Shown here piece after piece: positions 1 through 5,627 of a stretch of DNA of 6,669 nucleotides. Within the stretch, counting starts at the first letter, position 1. Each line of letters starts with the position of its first letter. The DNA is from Candidatus Dormiibacterota bacterium (GTDB lineage: Bacteria > Chloroflexota > Dormibacteria > Aeolococcales > Bog-877): positions 1 through 6,669 of the forward strand of contig PKXE01000120.1 in NCBI GenBank assembly GCA_003132265.1, written 5' to 3'. A model generated the notes under the pieces. It ran no database searches. It saw only the letters and a program-made list of their open reading frames with translations, and was not told where the DNA came from. Position numbers and translations under genes: made by a program.

Positions 1-84
1 TGGAGGGTAACGCACCGGGGGCGGGCGCGGGGGGCATGGCGAACTCGGAGTCGGCTTGCGATAGATTGCACTGTGACCATGATT

Positions 85-103
85 GCAGGGTGAGCGACCC
101 TGC
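85..103. terminator. Perfect 7-bp hairpin, possible terminator
   Basis: GCAGGGT (85-91) and ACCCTGC (97-103) pair perfectly around the 5-base loop GAGCG. On the plus strand the stem is followed by CGGGCGTTTCCTT, a weak pyrimidine tail and no true U-tract. It could end a plus-strand transcript entering from the left. Without that gene in view the role is inferred. Confidence 0.35.
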
Positions 104-184
104 CGGGCGTTTCCTTGCTGTAGAAGCCCCGATCAGGCCATCGATGAGGGATGGGAATGGCGGGCTCAGCGGCCTCCGGCGTCC

Positions 185-219
185 CTGTGAGTGGCGGCGG
201 CAGATGCCGCCGCTCACAG
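185..219. terminator. Strong 14-bp bulged hairpin, possible bidirectional terminator
   Basis: CTGTGAG (185-191) pairs with CTCACAG (213-219), and CGGCGGC (195-201) pairs with GCCGCCG (206-212). There is a 3-base bulge TGG at 192-194 and a 4-base loop AGAT at 202-205. No U-tract follows on either strand, which is common for hairpin-only terminators in high-GC bacteria. It lies 83 bases beyond the stop of the minus-strand small gene at 303-473, so it is a good candidate for that gene's transcript end. Confidence 0.45.
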
Positions 220-302
220 CTTGGGGAAACCAGGGTCCCGGTGGTGGCTGGGGTTGGCGAACCGCCGCGGGGGCGGACCCCCGGGTAGGGGCTCGACCGC
301 GC

Positions 303-473
303 TCAGCCCCGGCGGGTCCCGCTCTGGAGCAGCTTCTTCTCGGCGGCCGCTCGTCGCTGCTTCACCTCGTCCGACTGCCGCACCATCTCCCGCTCGGGTC
401 GGCCCTGGGTGGCCGCCTGTCGGAGATCGCGCTGGTGAAGCTTGACGAGGAGGAAGAGATCTCCGTCGAACAT
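303..473 (-). CDS. Small charged helical protein, 56 residues, unknown function
   Basis: The frame starts with ATG at 473 and stops with TGA at 303-305. A perfect AAGGAGG site (480-486 on the plus coordinates) sits 6 bases ahead of the start, the strongest ribosome binding site in the window and the main reason to call the gene. The protein begins MFDGDLFLLVKLHQRDL. From about residue 14 it is rich in Arg, Glu, Gln, Lys and Ala (for example EREMVRQSDEVKQRRAAAEKK), which predicts a long amphipathic, possibly coiled-coil helix. There is no cysteine, no signal peptide and no clear membrane segment, although residues 5-11 are hydrophobic. It diverges from the CGNR regulator at 528, with 54 bases between the two start codons, so the two may share control. 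I do not recognise a family. A chance open frame is unlikely given the ribosome binding site. Confidence 0.68.
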   Translation of the reverse strand: MFDGDLFLLVKLHQRDLRQAATQGRPEREMVRQSDEVKQRRAAAEKKLLQSGTRRG

Positions 474-527
474 GGTCTGCCTCCTTACTGTAACTAGTGA
501 TGGCGCTGTTGCTCATAACAGGGTAAC
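474..527. promoter_or_regulatory. Divergent promoter region with GTAAC-type repeats
   Basis: This 54-bp AT-richer gap must hold the start signals for the small minus-strand gene and the CGNR regulator. It contains a perfect inverted repeat TTAC-T-GTAA at 485-493, which overlaps the end of the minus-strand ribosome binding site. GTAAC occurs at 490-494 and again at 523-527, just before the plus-strand ATG at 528. CATAAC at 514-519 could be a -10 element placing a transcript start close to that ATG, which would make the regulator mRNA leaderless; no good -35 is visible. An operator role is inferred. Confidence 0.35.
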
Positions 528-1235
528 ATGGTCGCGGTACCACTCAAAATGAAGTTCGAGAGTTACGCGGATCGAGGAGTGGAGTCGGCGGTTGAGCTGA
601 TCAACCGGCTGAGCCCAGGCTGGTCCCGGGGTCGCGCCTGGGAGTTGCCCCGGGACGCGGTATCCCGGCGGGAGCTAGCCCAGGAGGTCGAGTCCAAGAT
701 CTCCCAGCGATCGGTGCATCTAAGAGGGCAGGCGGGGGAGGAGCTGATCCGCCTGGCGGCTGATCTGCGCTCGATCTTCGAGCTGATGGCTCGAGGCCGC
801 CAGGAACGGGCGGCGGCTCTGGTCAACTCGCTGCTCACCCGCTATCAGGCCGCCCCCCAGCTCGCTCGGCATGACGGCGAGGCCTGGCATCTGCACTTCC
901 ACAGCCAGGACAAGGAGGCCGGGCGGGCGGTCGCCCGGGCCGCCGTGTGCGTGATCGCGCTGGCGGTGGTCATTGGCTCACCGGGCGGGGCCCGGCTCGG
1001 AGTCTGCGGATCCTCCCACTGCGACCGGGTTTTCATCGACACCTCTAAGAACGGCTCTCGGCGCTTCTGCTCGTCCGCCTGCCTCAGCCGCACCAAGGTC
1101 GCCGCCTTTCGGGCCCGCCGGGCTGACCGAACCGCTCCCGTGGCCATCCCCGGGCCAGCGTCCGCGGTCACCGTAGCCTCCGGGCCGTCCGGTCTCGATC
1201 GGCTCCGGCGCCGGGCTGGACTCGGTTCGGAATGA
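528..1235 (+). CDS. ABATE/CGNR-type zinc-finger transcriptional regulator
   Basis: This is a 235-residue putative DNA-binding regulator of the family with an N-terminal ABATE domain and a C-terminal CGNR zinc finger. Residues about 9-130 match the ABATE part, opening FESYADRGVESAVELINRLSPG and ending in the family-typical WHLHFH (120-125). The finger at about 158-198 has cysteines C160, C165, C181 and C185 around VFIDTSKNGSRRFCS, then KVAAFRARR. The name-giving CGNR tetrapeptide reads CLSR and the second cysteine pair is CxxxC. As I recall, related actinobacterial members also vary here. A basic, Ala/Pro-rich tail of about 35 residues follows. The start is uncertain: ATG 528 is the first, but ATG 549 (MKFESYAD) better matches where the conserved region begins. 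Neither has a Shine-Dalgarno site, consistent with a leaderless mRNA. Its stop overlaps the lyase start (ATGA at 1232-1235), so the two are probably translationally coupled. Its ligand is unknown. Confidence 0.85.
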   Translation: MVAVPLKMKFESYADRGVESAVELINRLSPGWSRGRAWELPRDAVSRRELAQEVESKISQRSVHLRGQAGEELIRLAADLRSIFELMARGRQERAAALVNSLLTRYQAAPQLARHDGEAWHLHFHSQDKEAGRAVARAAVCVIALAVVIGSPGGARLGVCGSSHCDRVFIDTSKNGSRRFCSSACLSRTKVAAFRARRADRTAPVAIPGPASAVTVASGPSGLDRLRRRAGLGSE

Positions 1236-2227
1236 GTTCTGAGGCCGGCCCGGACCGGATCTTTTTCACCGAGGTGGGGCCCCGTGACGGCCTCCAGAAC
1301 CTACCTCTGGAGCTGCCCACCGAGGCCAAGCTGGAGCTGATCCGGGGCCTCCTCGACAGCGGTCCCGACCTGGTGGAGGCGTCCGCCTTCGTGTCCCCCA
1401 AATGGGTGCCCAAGCTGGCCGACGCGGAGGTGGTCATGAGTCGGCTCATTGCCGAACGGGGACCGGAGGTGCTCTCCCTGGTTCGCGTGTTGGTGCCGAA
1501 CCGGCAGGGCCTGGGGCGAGCCCTGGCGGCGGGGGTCAAGCGGGTGATCGTCAACGTGGGCGTGACCGACACCTTCAACCAACACAACCTCAACCGCTCG
1601 ACGGCGGAGACCATGGCGGAGATTGGGGAGGTGTCTCAGGAGGCGGCCCACTCCGGCTGCCTCTGGGACGCCAGCCTGAGCGTCGCCTTCGGCTGCCCCT
1701 ACGAAGGCCGGGTGGAGCCGCAGCGGGTGGTGGAGCTGGCCTCGGAGATGGCCGGGATGGGCGCTTCCGAGATCAGCGTCGCCGACACCATTGGGGTCGC
1801 CGACCCCGACCAGGTCTCGCGCCTGGTTGGGGCCCTGGCGGAACGGGTGCCGCTTCAGCAACTCTCCCTGCACTTGCACGACACCCGGGGCATGGGTCTG
1901 GCCAATGCGTTGGCCGGGTACCGAGGTGGCGTGCGGCGGTTCGAGGGCTCGGTGGGAGGCATCGGGGGCTGCCCCTTCGCCCCCCGGTCCACCGGCAACA
2001 TCTGCAGTGAGGACCTGCTCTACCTGCTGCAGCGGGTGGGGGCGAGCGTAGGGGTCGACATCGAAGGGCTCTGCCAGGTGGCCCTGCAGCTGGAGCGCAC
2101 CTTGGGCCGGGAGCTGCCCGGGCGGCTCTACCGGGCCGGCATTTGGGAGCCGGAGTCCGCCCAGGCCGGAGAGGGTGGGCTGGCGCAGACCCGTGGCCGG
2201 CCGGGCGGCCGGAGCTTGGTGATCTAG
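1232..2227 (+). CDS. Hydroxymethylglutaryl-CoA lyase (HMGL-like TIM barrel)
   Basis: This 331-residue cytosolic enzyme probably cleaves 3-hydroxy-3-methylglutaryl-CoA to acetoacetate and acetyl-CoA, the last step of leucine breakdown. Family hallmarks are all present: EVGPRDGLQN at 14-23 with catalytic R18 and D19 and substrate-binding Q22; E49 in VEASAFVSPKWVP; FGCPYEG at 153-159; ADTIGVADP at 184-192; metal ligands H214 and H216 in LHLHDTRGMG; the catalytic-cysteine loop GGIGGCPFAP with C247; and N256 in STGN. The last 30 residues are Gly/Arg-rich and look dispensable. Length is normal for bacterial HMG-CoA lyases (gene often called mvaB). The ATG overlaps the stop of the upstream CGNR regulator and has only a weak ribosome binding site, so translation probably depends on reinitiation. 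No other leucine-pathway gene is visible, so a related 3-hydroxyacyl-CoA lyase activity cannot be excluded. Confidence 0.93.
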   Translation: MSSEAGPDRIFFTEVGPRDGLQNLPLELPTEAKLELIRGLLDSGPDLVEASAFVSPKWVPKLADAEVVMSRLIAERGPEVLSLVRVLVPNRQGLGRALAAGVKRVIVNVGVTDTFNQHNLNRSTAETMAEIGEVSQEAAHSGCLWDASLSVAFGCPYEGRVEPQRVVELASEMAGMGASEISVADTIGVADPDQVSRLVGALAERVPLQQLSLHLHDTRGMGLANALAGYRGGVRRFEGSVGGIGGCPFAPRSTGNICSEDLLYLLQRVGASVGVDIEGLCQVALQLERTLGRELPGRLYRAGIWEPESAQAGEGGLAQTRGRPGGRSLVI

Positions 2228-2230
2228 GGC

Positions 2231-2407
2231 CTAGTAGTCCAAGTCGGTAGCGCCGTCGGTAGCATCCGGCTCTATCACGCTAGCGGCACCAGCCTGAGCT
2301 ACCCCCTTACGGAAATTGCGAATCTGTTCCTCATCCACTACGTCGTGGCGGTAAGCCGGCGCTTTGCCCCGGCCGAGGTTGCTGTCGCCAGCACCAGGGC
2401 ATAGCGG
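2231..2407 (-). pseudogene. Possible 3' remnant of a gene, no start codon
   Basis: Between the lyase and the YihY-family gene there is no intact gene, but one minus-strand frame reads like a real C-terminus. It reads GRGKAPAYRHDVVDEEQIRN and continues to an acidic end, DGATDLDY, with a TAG stop at 2231-2233. Codons here are less GC-biased than in neighbouring genes (ATA, ATT, AGC, CGT, GCT). No ATG occurs in the frame; the only internal start-like codon is a GTG at 2338-2336, without a ribosome binding site. Other minus-strand frames in the same stretch are also open for 40 or so codons, so chance cannot be ruled out. The stop lies 3 bases from the lyase stop, within the near-palindrome CTAGGGCCTAG. 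I do not recognise the protein. Confidence 0.27.
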
Positions 2408-2456
2408 CCTTCTTCCCGACCTCTGCCTCCAGGGTGTTCGCGCGGGCGATCGAGGC

Positions 2457-3314
2457 TCAGTTCGGTGCCGACTGGGCGTCCCTTTGGACCGCCTCGGGTT
2501 CGTCCTCCAGGATCACGGCGTAGCCCAGCACCGTGATCTGGGACAGCAAGAAGACATAGGCCAGGATCAGGAAGAACAGGCTGAAGGTGGTGCCGTAGGT
2601 ACTGAAGCCGTGGGCGAGCTTGAAGTAGAGCGGGAAGAGCAGGCTCAGGGCTTCGAATAGGATTGCTGCCACGAGCGCCCCCGGCAGTACCGCCCGCGCG
2701 GAGCGGCGGACTTTGGGGACCAGGAAATAGATGCCGCTGAAGAGAATGGTGCCCGCCACCACCGCGAAGCAGATCTGGATCAGGAGGCTGGCGGGACCGC
2801 TGCTGAGTGGGGAGGGGATGCCGGGTACTGACTTGAGCACCGCCAGGAGGCTGGAGCTCAGCACCACCGGCAGCACCAGGCAGGAGAAGAGCACGATCAT
2901 CCCGAAGGACATCAGCTTCTGGGGGATGAAGTCCCTAGACCGGGTCTCGCTGAGGCCGGCGAAGGCCTGGTCCATGGCTCCGAAGAGCGAGGAGCCGCTC
3001 CACAACAGCCCCACCACCCCCACGATCGCCAGCAGCCCCGAGTGGTGGTGGAAGGCGTTCAGTGCCCGGACCACGGTGGTGCCATTACCGCCGGGGAGGG
3101 CGCTGGCGATGGCCTGGGTGAGGCCTCGGCCGAGGCCCGCGCCGTGATGGGGAACCAGACTCGCCAAGGTGGCGGCCAGGACCATGATGGGAAAGAACGA
3201 GAAGAGCATGTTCCAGGCCACCAGGGTGGCTAGGTTCGGACCGCTGCGGTTGAGGTAGCGGGCCGCCACCCGCACTGGGAACCAGCGCCGCAGCCGCTGC
3301 CAGACGCTCTTCAC
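2457..3314 (-). CDS. YihY/BrkB (UPF0761) family inner-membrane protein
   Basis: This is an integral cytoplasmic-membrane protein of the YihY/virulence factor BrkB family, of no settled biochemical function (sometimes annotated as ribonuclease BN by historical error). With the GTG start at 3314 it has 285 residues and about six membrane helices near 30-52, 93-112, 135-160, 176-200, 208-228 and 243-268. Family features include the amphipathic RYLNRSGPNLATLVAWNMLF entry to helix 1, the LWSGSSLFGAMDQAF stretch, and STYGTTFSLFFLILAYVFLL followed by ITVLGY near the C-terminus. A short acidic tail ends it. The frame is open up to a TTG at 3542, but the extra 76 residues are Pro/Arg-rich, unlike the family, and would run antisense into the ABC gene. 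TTG 3359 is another option. None of these starts has a good ribosome binding site. It is transcribed away from the ABC exporter and is not obviously linked to it. Confidence 0.87.
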   Translation of the reverse strand: MKSVWQRLRRWFPVRVAARYLNRSGPNLATLVAWNMLFSFFPIMVLAATLASLVPHHGAGLGRGLTQAIASALPGGNGTTVVRALNAFHHHSGLLAIVGVVGLLWSGSSLFGAMDQAFAGLSETRSRDFIPQKLMSFGMIVLFSCLVLPVVLSSSLLAVLKSVPGIPSPLSSGPASLLIQICFAVVAGTILFSGIYFLVPKVRRSARAVLPGALVAAILFEALSLLFPLYFKLAHGFSTYGTTFSLFFLILAYVFLLSQITVLGYAVILEDEPEAVQRDAQSAPN

Positions 3315-3471
3315 GCGACGCAACGGTACCCGAGGCTCCGGGGCGGTGGTCGCCGTCAACTCAAAGACTGCGATGCGCCCGCTTCCAGTTGGGCGCCGGA
3401 CCTTCGCCCGGCTGCTAACCTTCGCCCGGAGCGGCGGGCTTTGGCGGAGTTCAAACGGAAGAGGCGCCAAG
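3315..3471. promoter_or_regulatory. Divergent control region with 12-bp direct repeat and inverted repeat
   Basis: This segment lies between the conserved parts of the YihY-family gene (minus) and the ABC ATPase (plus). It contains an exact 12-bp direct repeat ACCTTCGCCCGG at 3400-3411 and 3418-3429, 18 bp apart start to start. There is also a perfect 6-bp inverted repeat, GCGCCC at 3375-3380 with GGGCGC at 3391-3396. Two evenly spaced copies would suit a regulator bound to one face of the helix. If the exporter gene really starts at 3346 or 3373, the repeat is instead coding (TFAR...TFAR), and the 18-bp period also fits codons. Confidence 0.35.
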
Positions 3472-4410
3472 ATTCCAGATGGTCTAACGGGGCCGGCGAC
3501 GCAGGAGACTGGCCCAGCGGTTTGGGTGCGCGGTCTCCGCAAGAGCTACGGCCCAGTGGAGGCGGTGCGAGGCATCGATCTGGAGATTCAGCGGGGCCAA
3601 ATCGTGGCCCTCGTGGGACCCAACGGTGCTGGCAAGACCACCACGATGGAGATCATCGAGGGGCTGCGCCGGCCGGACGCGGGGGAGATCCGGGTCCTCG
3701 GTCACGAACCGGACAAGGCCCGGCGCCGGGTGGGAGTCCAGCTCCAGGAGGGCGCTCTCTACGGGGACCTGACCTGTGCCGAGACGGTGACCCTGTTCGG
3801 CAGGCTCTACGGATTTGAGTCGGACGCCAGGGCGCTGCTGGCGCTGGTGGACCTTGCCGACGTTGCCGACCGCCGCTCCGACCGGTTGTCTGGGGGCCAG
3901 AAGCGCCGGCTTCAGCTGGCCCTCGCCCTCTGCAACGACCCCGAGCTGGTCATCCTGGACGAGCCGACGACCGGTCTGGACCCTTTGAGCCGCCGCCAGA
4001 CGTGGGCGATGATCGAGGACCTCCACAGCCAGGGGCGCACCGTCCTGCTGACCACTCACTACATCGAGGAGGCGGAGCAGCTGGCGGAGTTGGTGTACAT
4101 CATCGACGGGGGCAAGGTGGTGGCCGAGGGGTCGCCCACCACCTTGATCGCTGAACTGGGCGCGGCAGCCACCATCAGCGTCGCCGCCGACCCTGAGGCC
4201 AAGCTGGAGGCGCTGCCTGGCGTGCTGCGGGCGGAGTACACCAACGGCCGCTGGGAGCTCCAGGGCCGGGAGGTGGGGGTGATCCTCGCCGCTCTCAACC
4301 AGAGCCTGGGCGAGGGAGCCCTCCGCGATGTCTCCGTGCGGCCGCCGAGCCTCGAGGACGTCTTTCTGGCCCGCACCGGCCGACACATTCAGGCGGGGGG
4401 GAAGCCATGA
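3373..4410 (+). CDS. ABC transporter ATP-binding protein, DrrA/multidrug type
   Basis: This is the nucleotide-binding subunit that powers the membrane permease encoded next. Numbered from the ATG at 3373, the ATPase domain starts near residue 50. It shows an A-loop Tyr in RKSYG, Walker A GPNGAGKT (82-89), a Q-loop in VQLQEGALYG (Q125), signature LSGGQKRR (172-179), Walker B LVILDEPTTGLD (192-203) and the switch His in TTHY (H229). The C-terminal PSLEDVFLARTGR is typical of DrrA-like ATPases. The start is unresolved. GTG 3346 and ATG 3373 give an unusual 50-60 residue basic leader; GTG 3526 would cut off the first beta strand (AVWVRGLRKSYG). No ATG, GTG or TTG lies between 3373 and 3526 in frame, but an ATT at 3472 has a GGAAGAGG 7 bases ahead. 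The stop overlaps the permease start (ATGA). The substrate is unknown; drugs, antibiotics or lipids are usual for the family. Confidence 0.9.
   Translation: MRPLPVGRRTFARLLTFARSGGLWRSSNGRGAKIPDGLTGPATQETGPAVWVRGLRKSYGPVEAVRGIDLEIQRGQIVALVGPNGAGKTTTMEIIEGLRRPDAGEIRVLGHEPDKARRRVGVQLQEGALYGDLTCAETVTLFGRLYGFESDARALLALVDLADVADRRSDRLSGGQKRRLQLALALCNDPELVILDEPTTGLDPLSRRQTWAMIEDLHSQGRTVLLTTHYIEEAEQLAELVYIIDGGKVVAEGSPTTLIAELGAAATISVAADPEAKLEALPGVLRAEYTNGRWELQGREVGVILAALNQSLGEGALRDVSVRPPSLEDVFLARTGRHIQAGGKP
3457..3464 (+). promoter_or_regulatory. Shine-Dalgarno-like site before a candidate ATT start of the ABC ATPase
   Basis: GGAAGAGG ends 7 bases before an in-frame ATT at 3472-3474. Translation from there would begin (M)PDGLTGPATQETGPAVWVRG, giving the leader length normally seen in DrrA-like ATPases. 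No conventional start codon is available at that position. AUU starts are rare but known (for example infC). The site could be chance purine-rich sequence. Confidence 0.25.
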
Positions 4411-5558
4411 GTTCGGGCGAACGGCCAACCCCGACTCCGTTGGCCGTCTTCCGGAGCGAGAGCCCCTGGCTGCCCCTCGTTGCGCTGACGAGAGCCAACC
4501 TCCTGCTGCTGGCCCGCAACCGCCAGGTCGTGGTCTTCAACGTGATGGTTCCCCTGCTGCTGATAGTGATCTTTGGGGGCCTCTTCCAGGGGGGGCGCGG
4601 GACCGTCGACATCGTGGCCCCTCGGGCAGACGCGGCGGTCTTTCGGCAGGCTCTGCCCAAATCCTCGTTCGACATCAGGTACGTCTCCGCCAAGACCGCC
4701 CGCCAGGAGGTGCTCAACAACCAGGCTGAGTTCGCGCTGGTGGTCGGCCCCGGTCAGACCCGCCCGATCGAGGCGCGGATCGAGTTGAACGCCGGCAATG
4801 TCACCGCGAACGGCGCGTACATCGCCGTGGCCCAGGCCGCCGTCGGAGTCCTCAACCAGGAACTGCTCCACACCGCACCGGCGGTCATCCCCCGCCTCAC
4901 CGAGCTGCACCCACCGCACGGAGTGAGCGCGGGTTCGCTGGCTCACACCAACTACATCGACTTTCTGACCCCCGGCATCCTGGCCTACGCGGTGCTGACC
5001 GCCGGGCTCAGCGCCGGCATCCGGCTGGTGGGGGACCGAGAGCGGGGCACGTTGCGCCGGGTTCGTGCGACGCCGATCCCGGTCTGGGCCTTCCTTGCCA
5101 GCAGCGTCCTGTCACAGCTGGTTCTGGTGGTGGTTCAGGTGGTGGTGCTGCTGGGGGTCGGCCATCTGATGTATGGGGTGGGCATAGGCCCTTCCCCGGG
5201 ACCGGTGGTGCTGATGCTCCTGATTGGCTCGCTGTGCTTTCTGGCGGGGGGATTCCTTATCGCCGGCATCGCCCGCCGTGACCAGGCCGCCATCGTCCTC
5301 ACCAACCTGGTTTCCCTGCCGCAGCTCTTTGTGGCCGGAGTCTTCTACCCTCTTTCGGGCGCCCCGCCGTGGCTGCGTGAGGTGTCAGTTGTCATGCCGC
5401 TCACCTATTTCGCCAACGGACTTCGCGGCCTGATGGCGGCCGGTCAGCGCCTCAGTGATGTGGCCCCGGATCTGCTCGTGATCCTGGGAGTGGGGATCGT
5501 GCTGCTGGCGATAGCCGCCCGAATTTTTCGCTTCGAGCCAGGGTCGGCCGGCTCCTAG
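4407..5558 (+). CDS. ABC-2 type transporter permease (DrrB-like)
   Basis: This is the 383-residue membrane subunit of the exporter, paired with the preceding ATPase; its ATG overlaps that gene's TGA. After a cytosolic N-terminus, helix 1 lies at about 41-60 (VVVFNVMVPLLLIVIFGGLF). A large extracytoplasmic domain of about 120 residues follows (61-182), and then five helices near 186-206, 227-250, 265-288, 293-316 and 354-373. The family signatures are DFLTPGILAYAVL (185-197) and the cytoplasmic coupling stretch ERGTLRRVRATPIP (212-225); LPQLFVAGVFYPLSGAP and MPLTYFANGLR come later. The large external domain and single leading helix match the ABC2_membrane_3/YhgE-like half-size permeases. The pump therefore probably works as a homodimer of this permease with two ATPases. 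Cargo cannot be read from sequence. A hairpin just after the stop probably ends the operon. Confidence 0.92.
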   Translation: MSSGERPTPTPLAVFRSESPWLPLVALTRANLLLLARNRQVVVFNVMVPLLLIVIFGGLFQGGRGTVDIVAPRADAAVFRQALPKSSFDIRYVSAKTARQEVLNNQAEFALVVGPGQTRPIEARIELNAGNVTANGAYIAVAQAAVGVLNQELLHTAPAVIPRLTELHPPHGVSAGSLAHTNYIDFLTPGILAYAVLTAGLSAGIRLVGDRERGTLRRVRATPIPVWAFLASSVLSQLVLVVVQVVVLLGVGHLMYGVGIGPSPGPVVLMLLIGSLCFLAGGFLIAGIARRDQAAIVLTNLVSLPQLFVAGVFYPLSGAPPWLREVSVVMPLTYFANGLRGLMAAGQRLSDVAPDLLVILGVGIVLLAIAARIFRFEPGSAGS

Positions 5559-5592
5559 CCCGATCCGGCTGCGCGGAGCCGGATCCCCTAGG
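5554..5592. terminator. Strong hairpin between convergent genes, likely bidirectional terminator
   Basis: GATCCGGCT (5562-5570) pairs perfectly with AGCCGGATC (5577-5585) around the 6-base loop GCGCGG. An outer 5-bp stem, CCTAG (5554-5558) with CTAGG (5588-5592), stacks below it after a small internal loop and includes the permease stop TAG. There is no U-tract. It sits tail-to-tail between the exporter operon and the Rrf2 gene, which ends at 5628, so it can serve both directions. Confidence 0.65.
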
Positions 5593-5627
5593 GAGTCACC
5601 CCAGCGGCGGCGCGCCCGGGCAGCTGA

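Larger units (their letters stand above)
1..302. other. Gene-poor stretch at window start
   Basis: I see no convincing gene here. A plus-strand open frame from an ATG at 36 runs on to 497, but it lacks a ribosome binding site, has a composition typical of a GC-rich shadow frame, and runs antisense through the better-supported small gene at 303-473. The stretch holds two hairpins (85-103 and 185-219, listed separately). It also has a 7-base direct repeat GATTGCA at 64-70 and 81-87, spaced 17 bases start to start. It may be the 3' flank of a gene lying outside the window plus the downstream region of the small minus-strand gene. Confidence 0.4.

Noticed and set aside
64..87. GATTGCA direct repeat 17 bp apart
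   Set aside because: Seven bases only, no recognisable promoter or regulator motif nearby.
36..497. 153-codon plus-strand open frame
   Set aside because: No ribosome binding site, no recognisable motif, and it runs antisense through the small gene at 303-473, which has an ideal ribosome binding site.
2243..2263. GTCGGTAGC repeated twice, 12 bp apart
   Set aside because: Only two short copies; explained by a DAT/GAT repeat if the remnant frame is real, and not a CRISPR or tandem array.
3315..3542. N-terminal extension of the YihY-family protein back to TTG 3542
   Set aside because: The extra 76 residues are Pro/Arg-rich, unlike the family, have no ribosome binding site and overlap the start of the divergent ABC ATPase.
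3484..4428. Long minus-strand open frame opposite the ABC ATPase
   Set aside because: Shadow of the ATPase gene. The plus strand carries complete Walker A, signature, Walker B and H-loop motifs.
4389..4946. Minus-strand open frame opposite the permease
   Set aside because: GC-skew shadow of a clearly membrane-spanning plus-strand gene; no family features.
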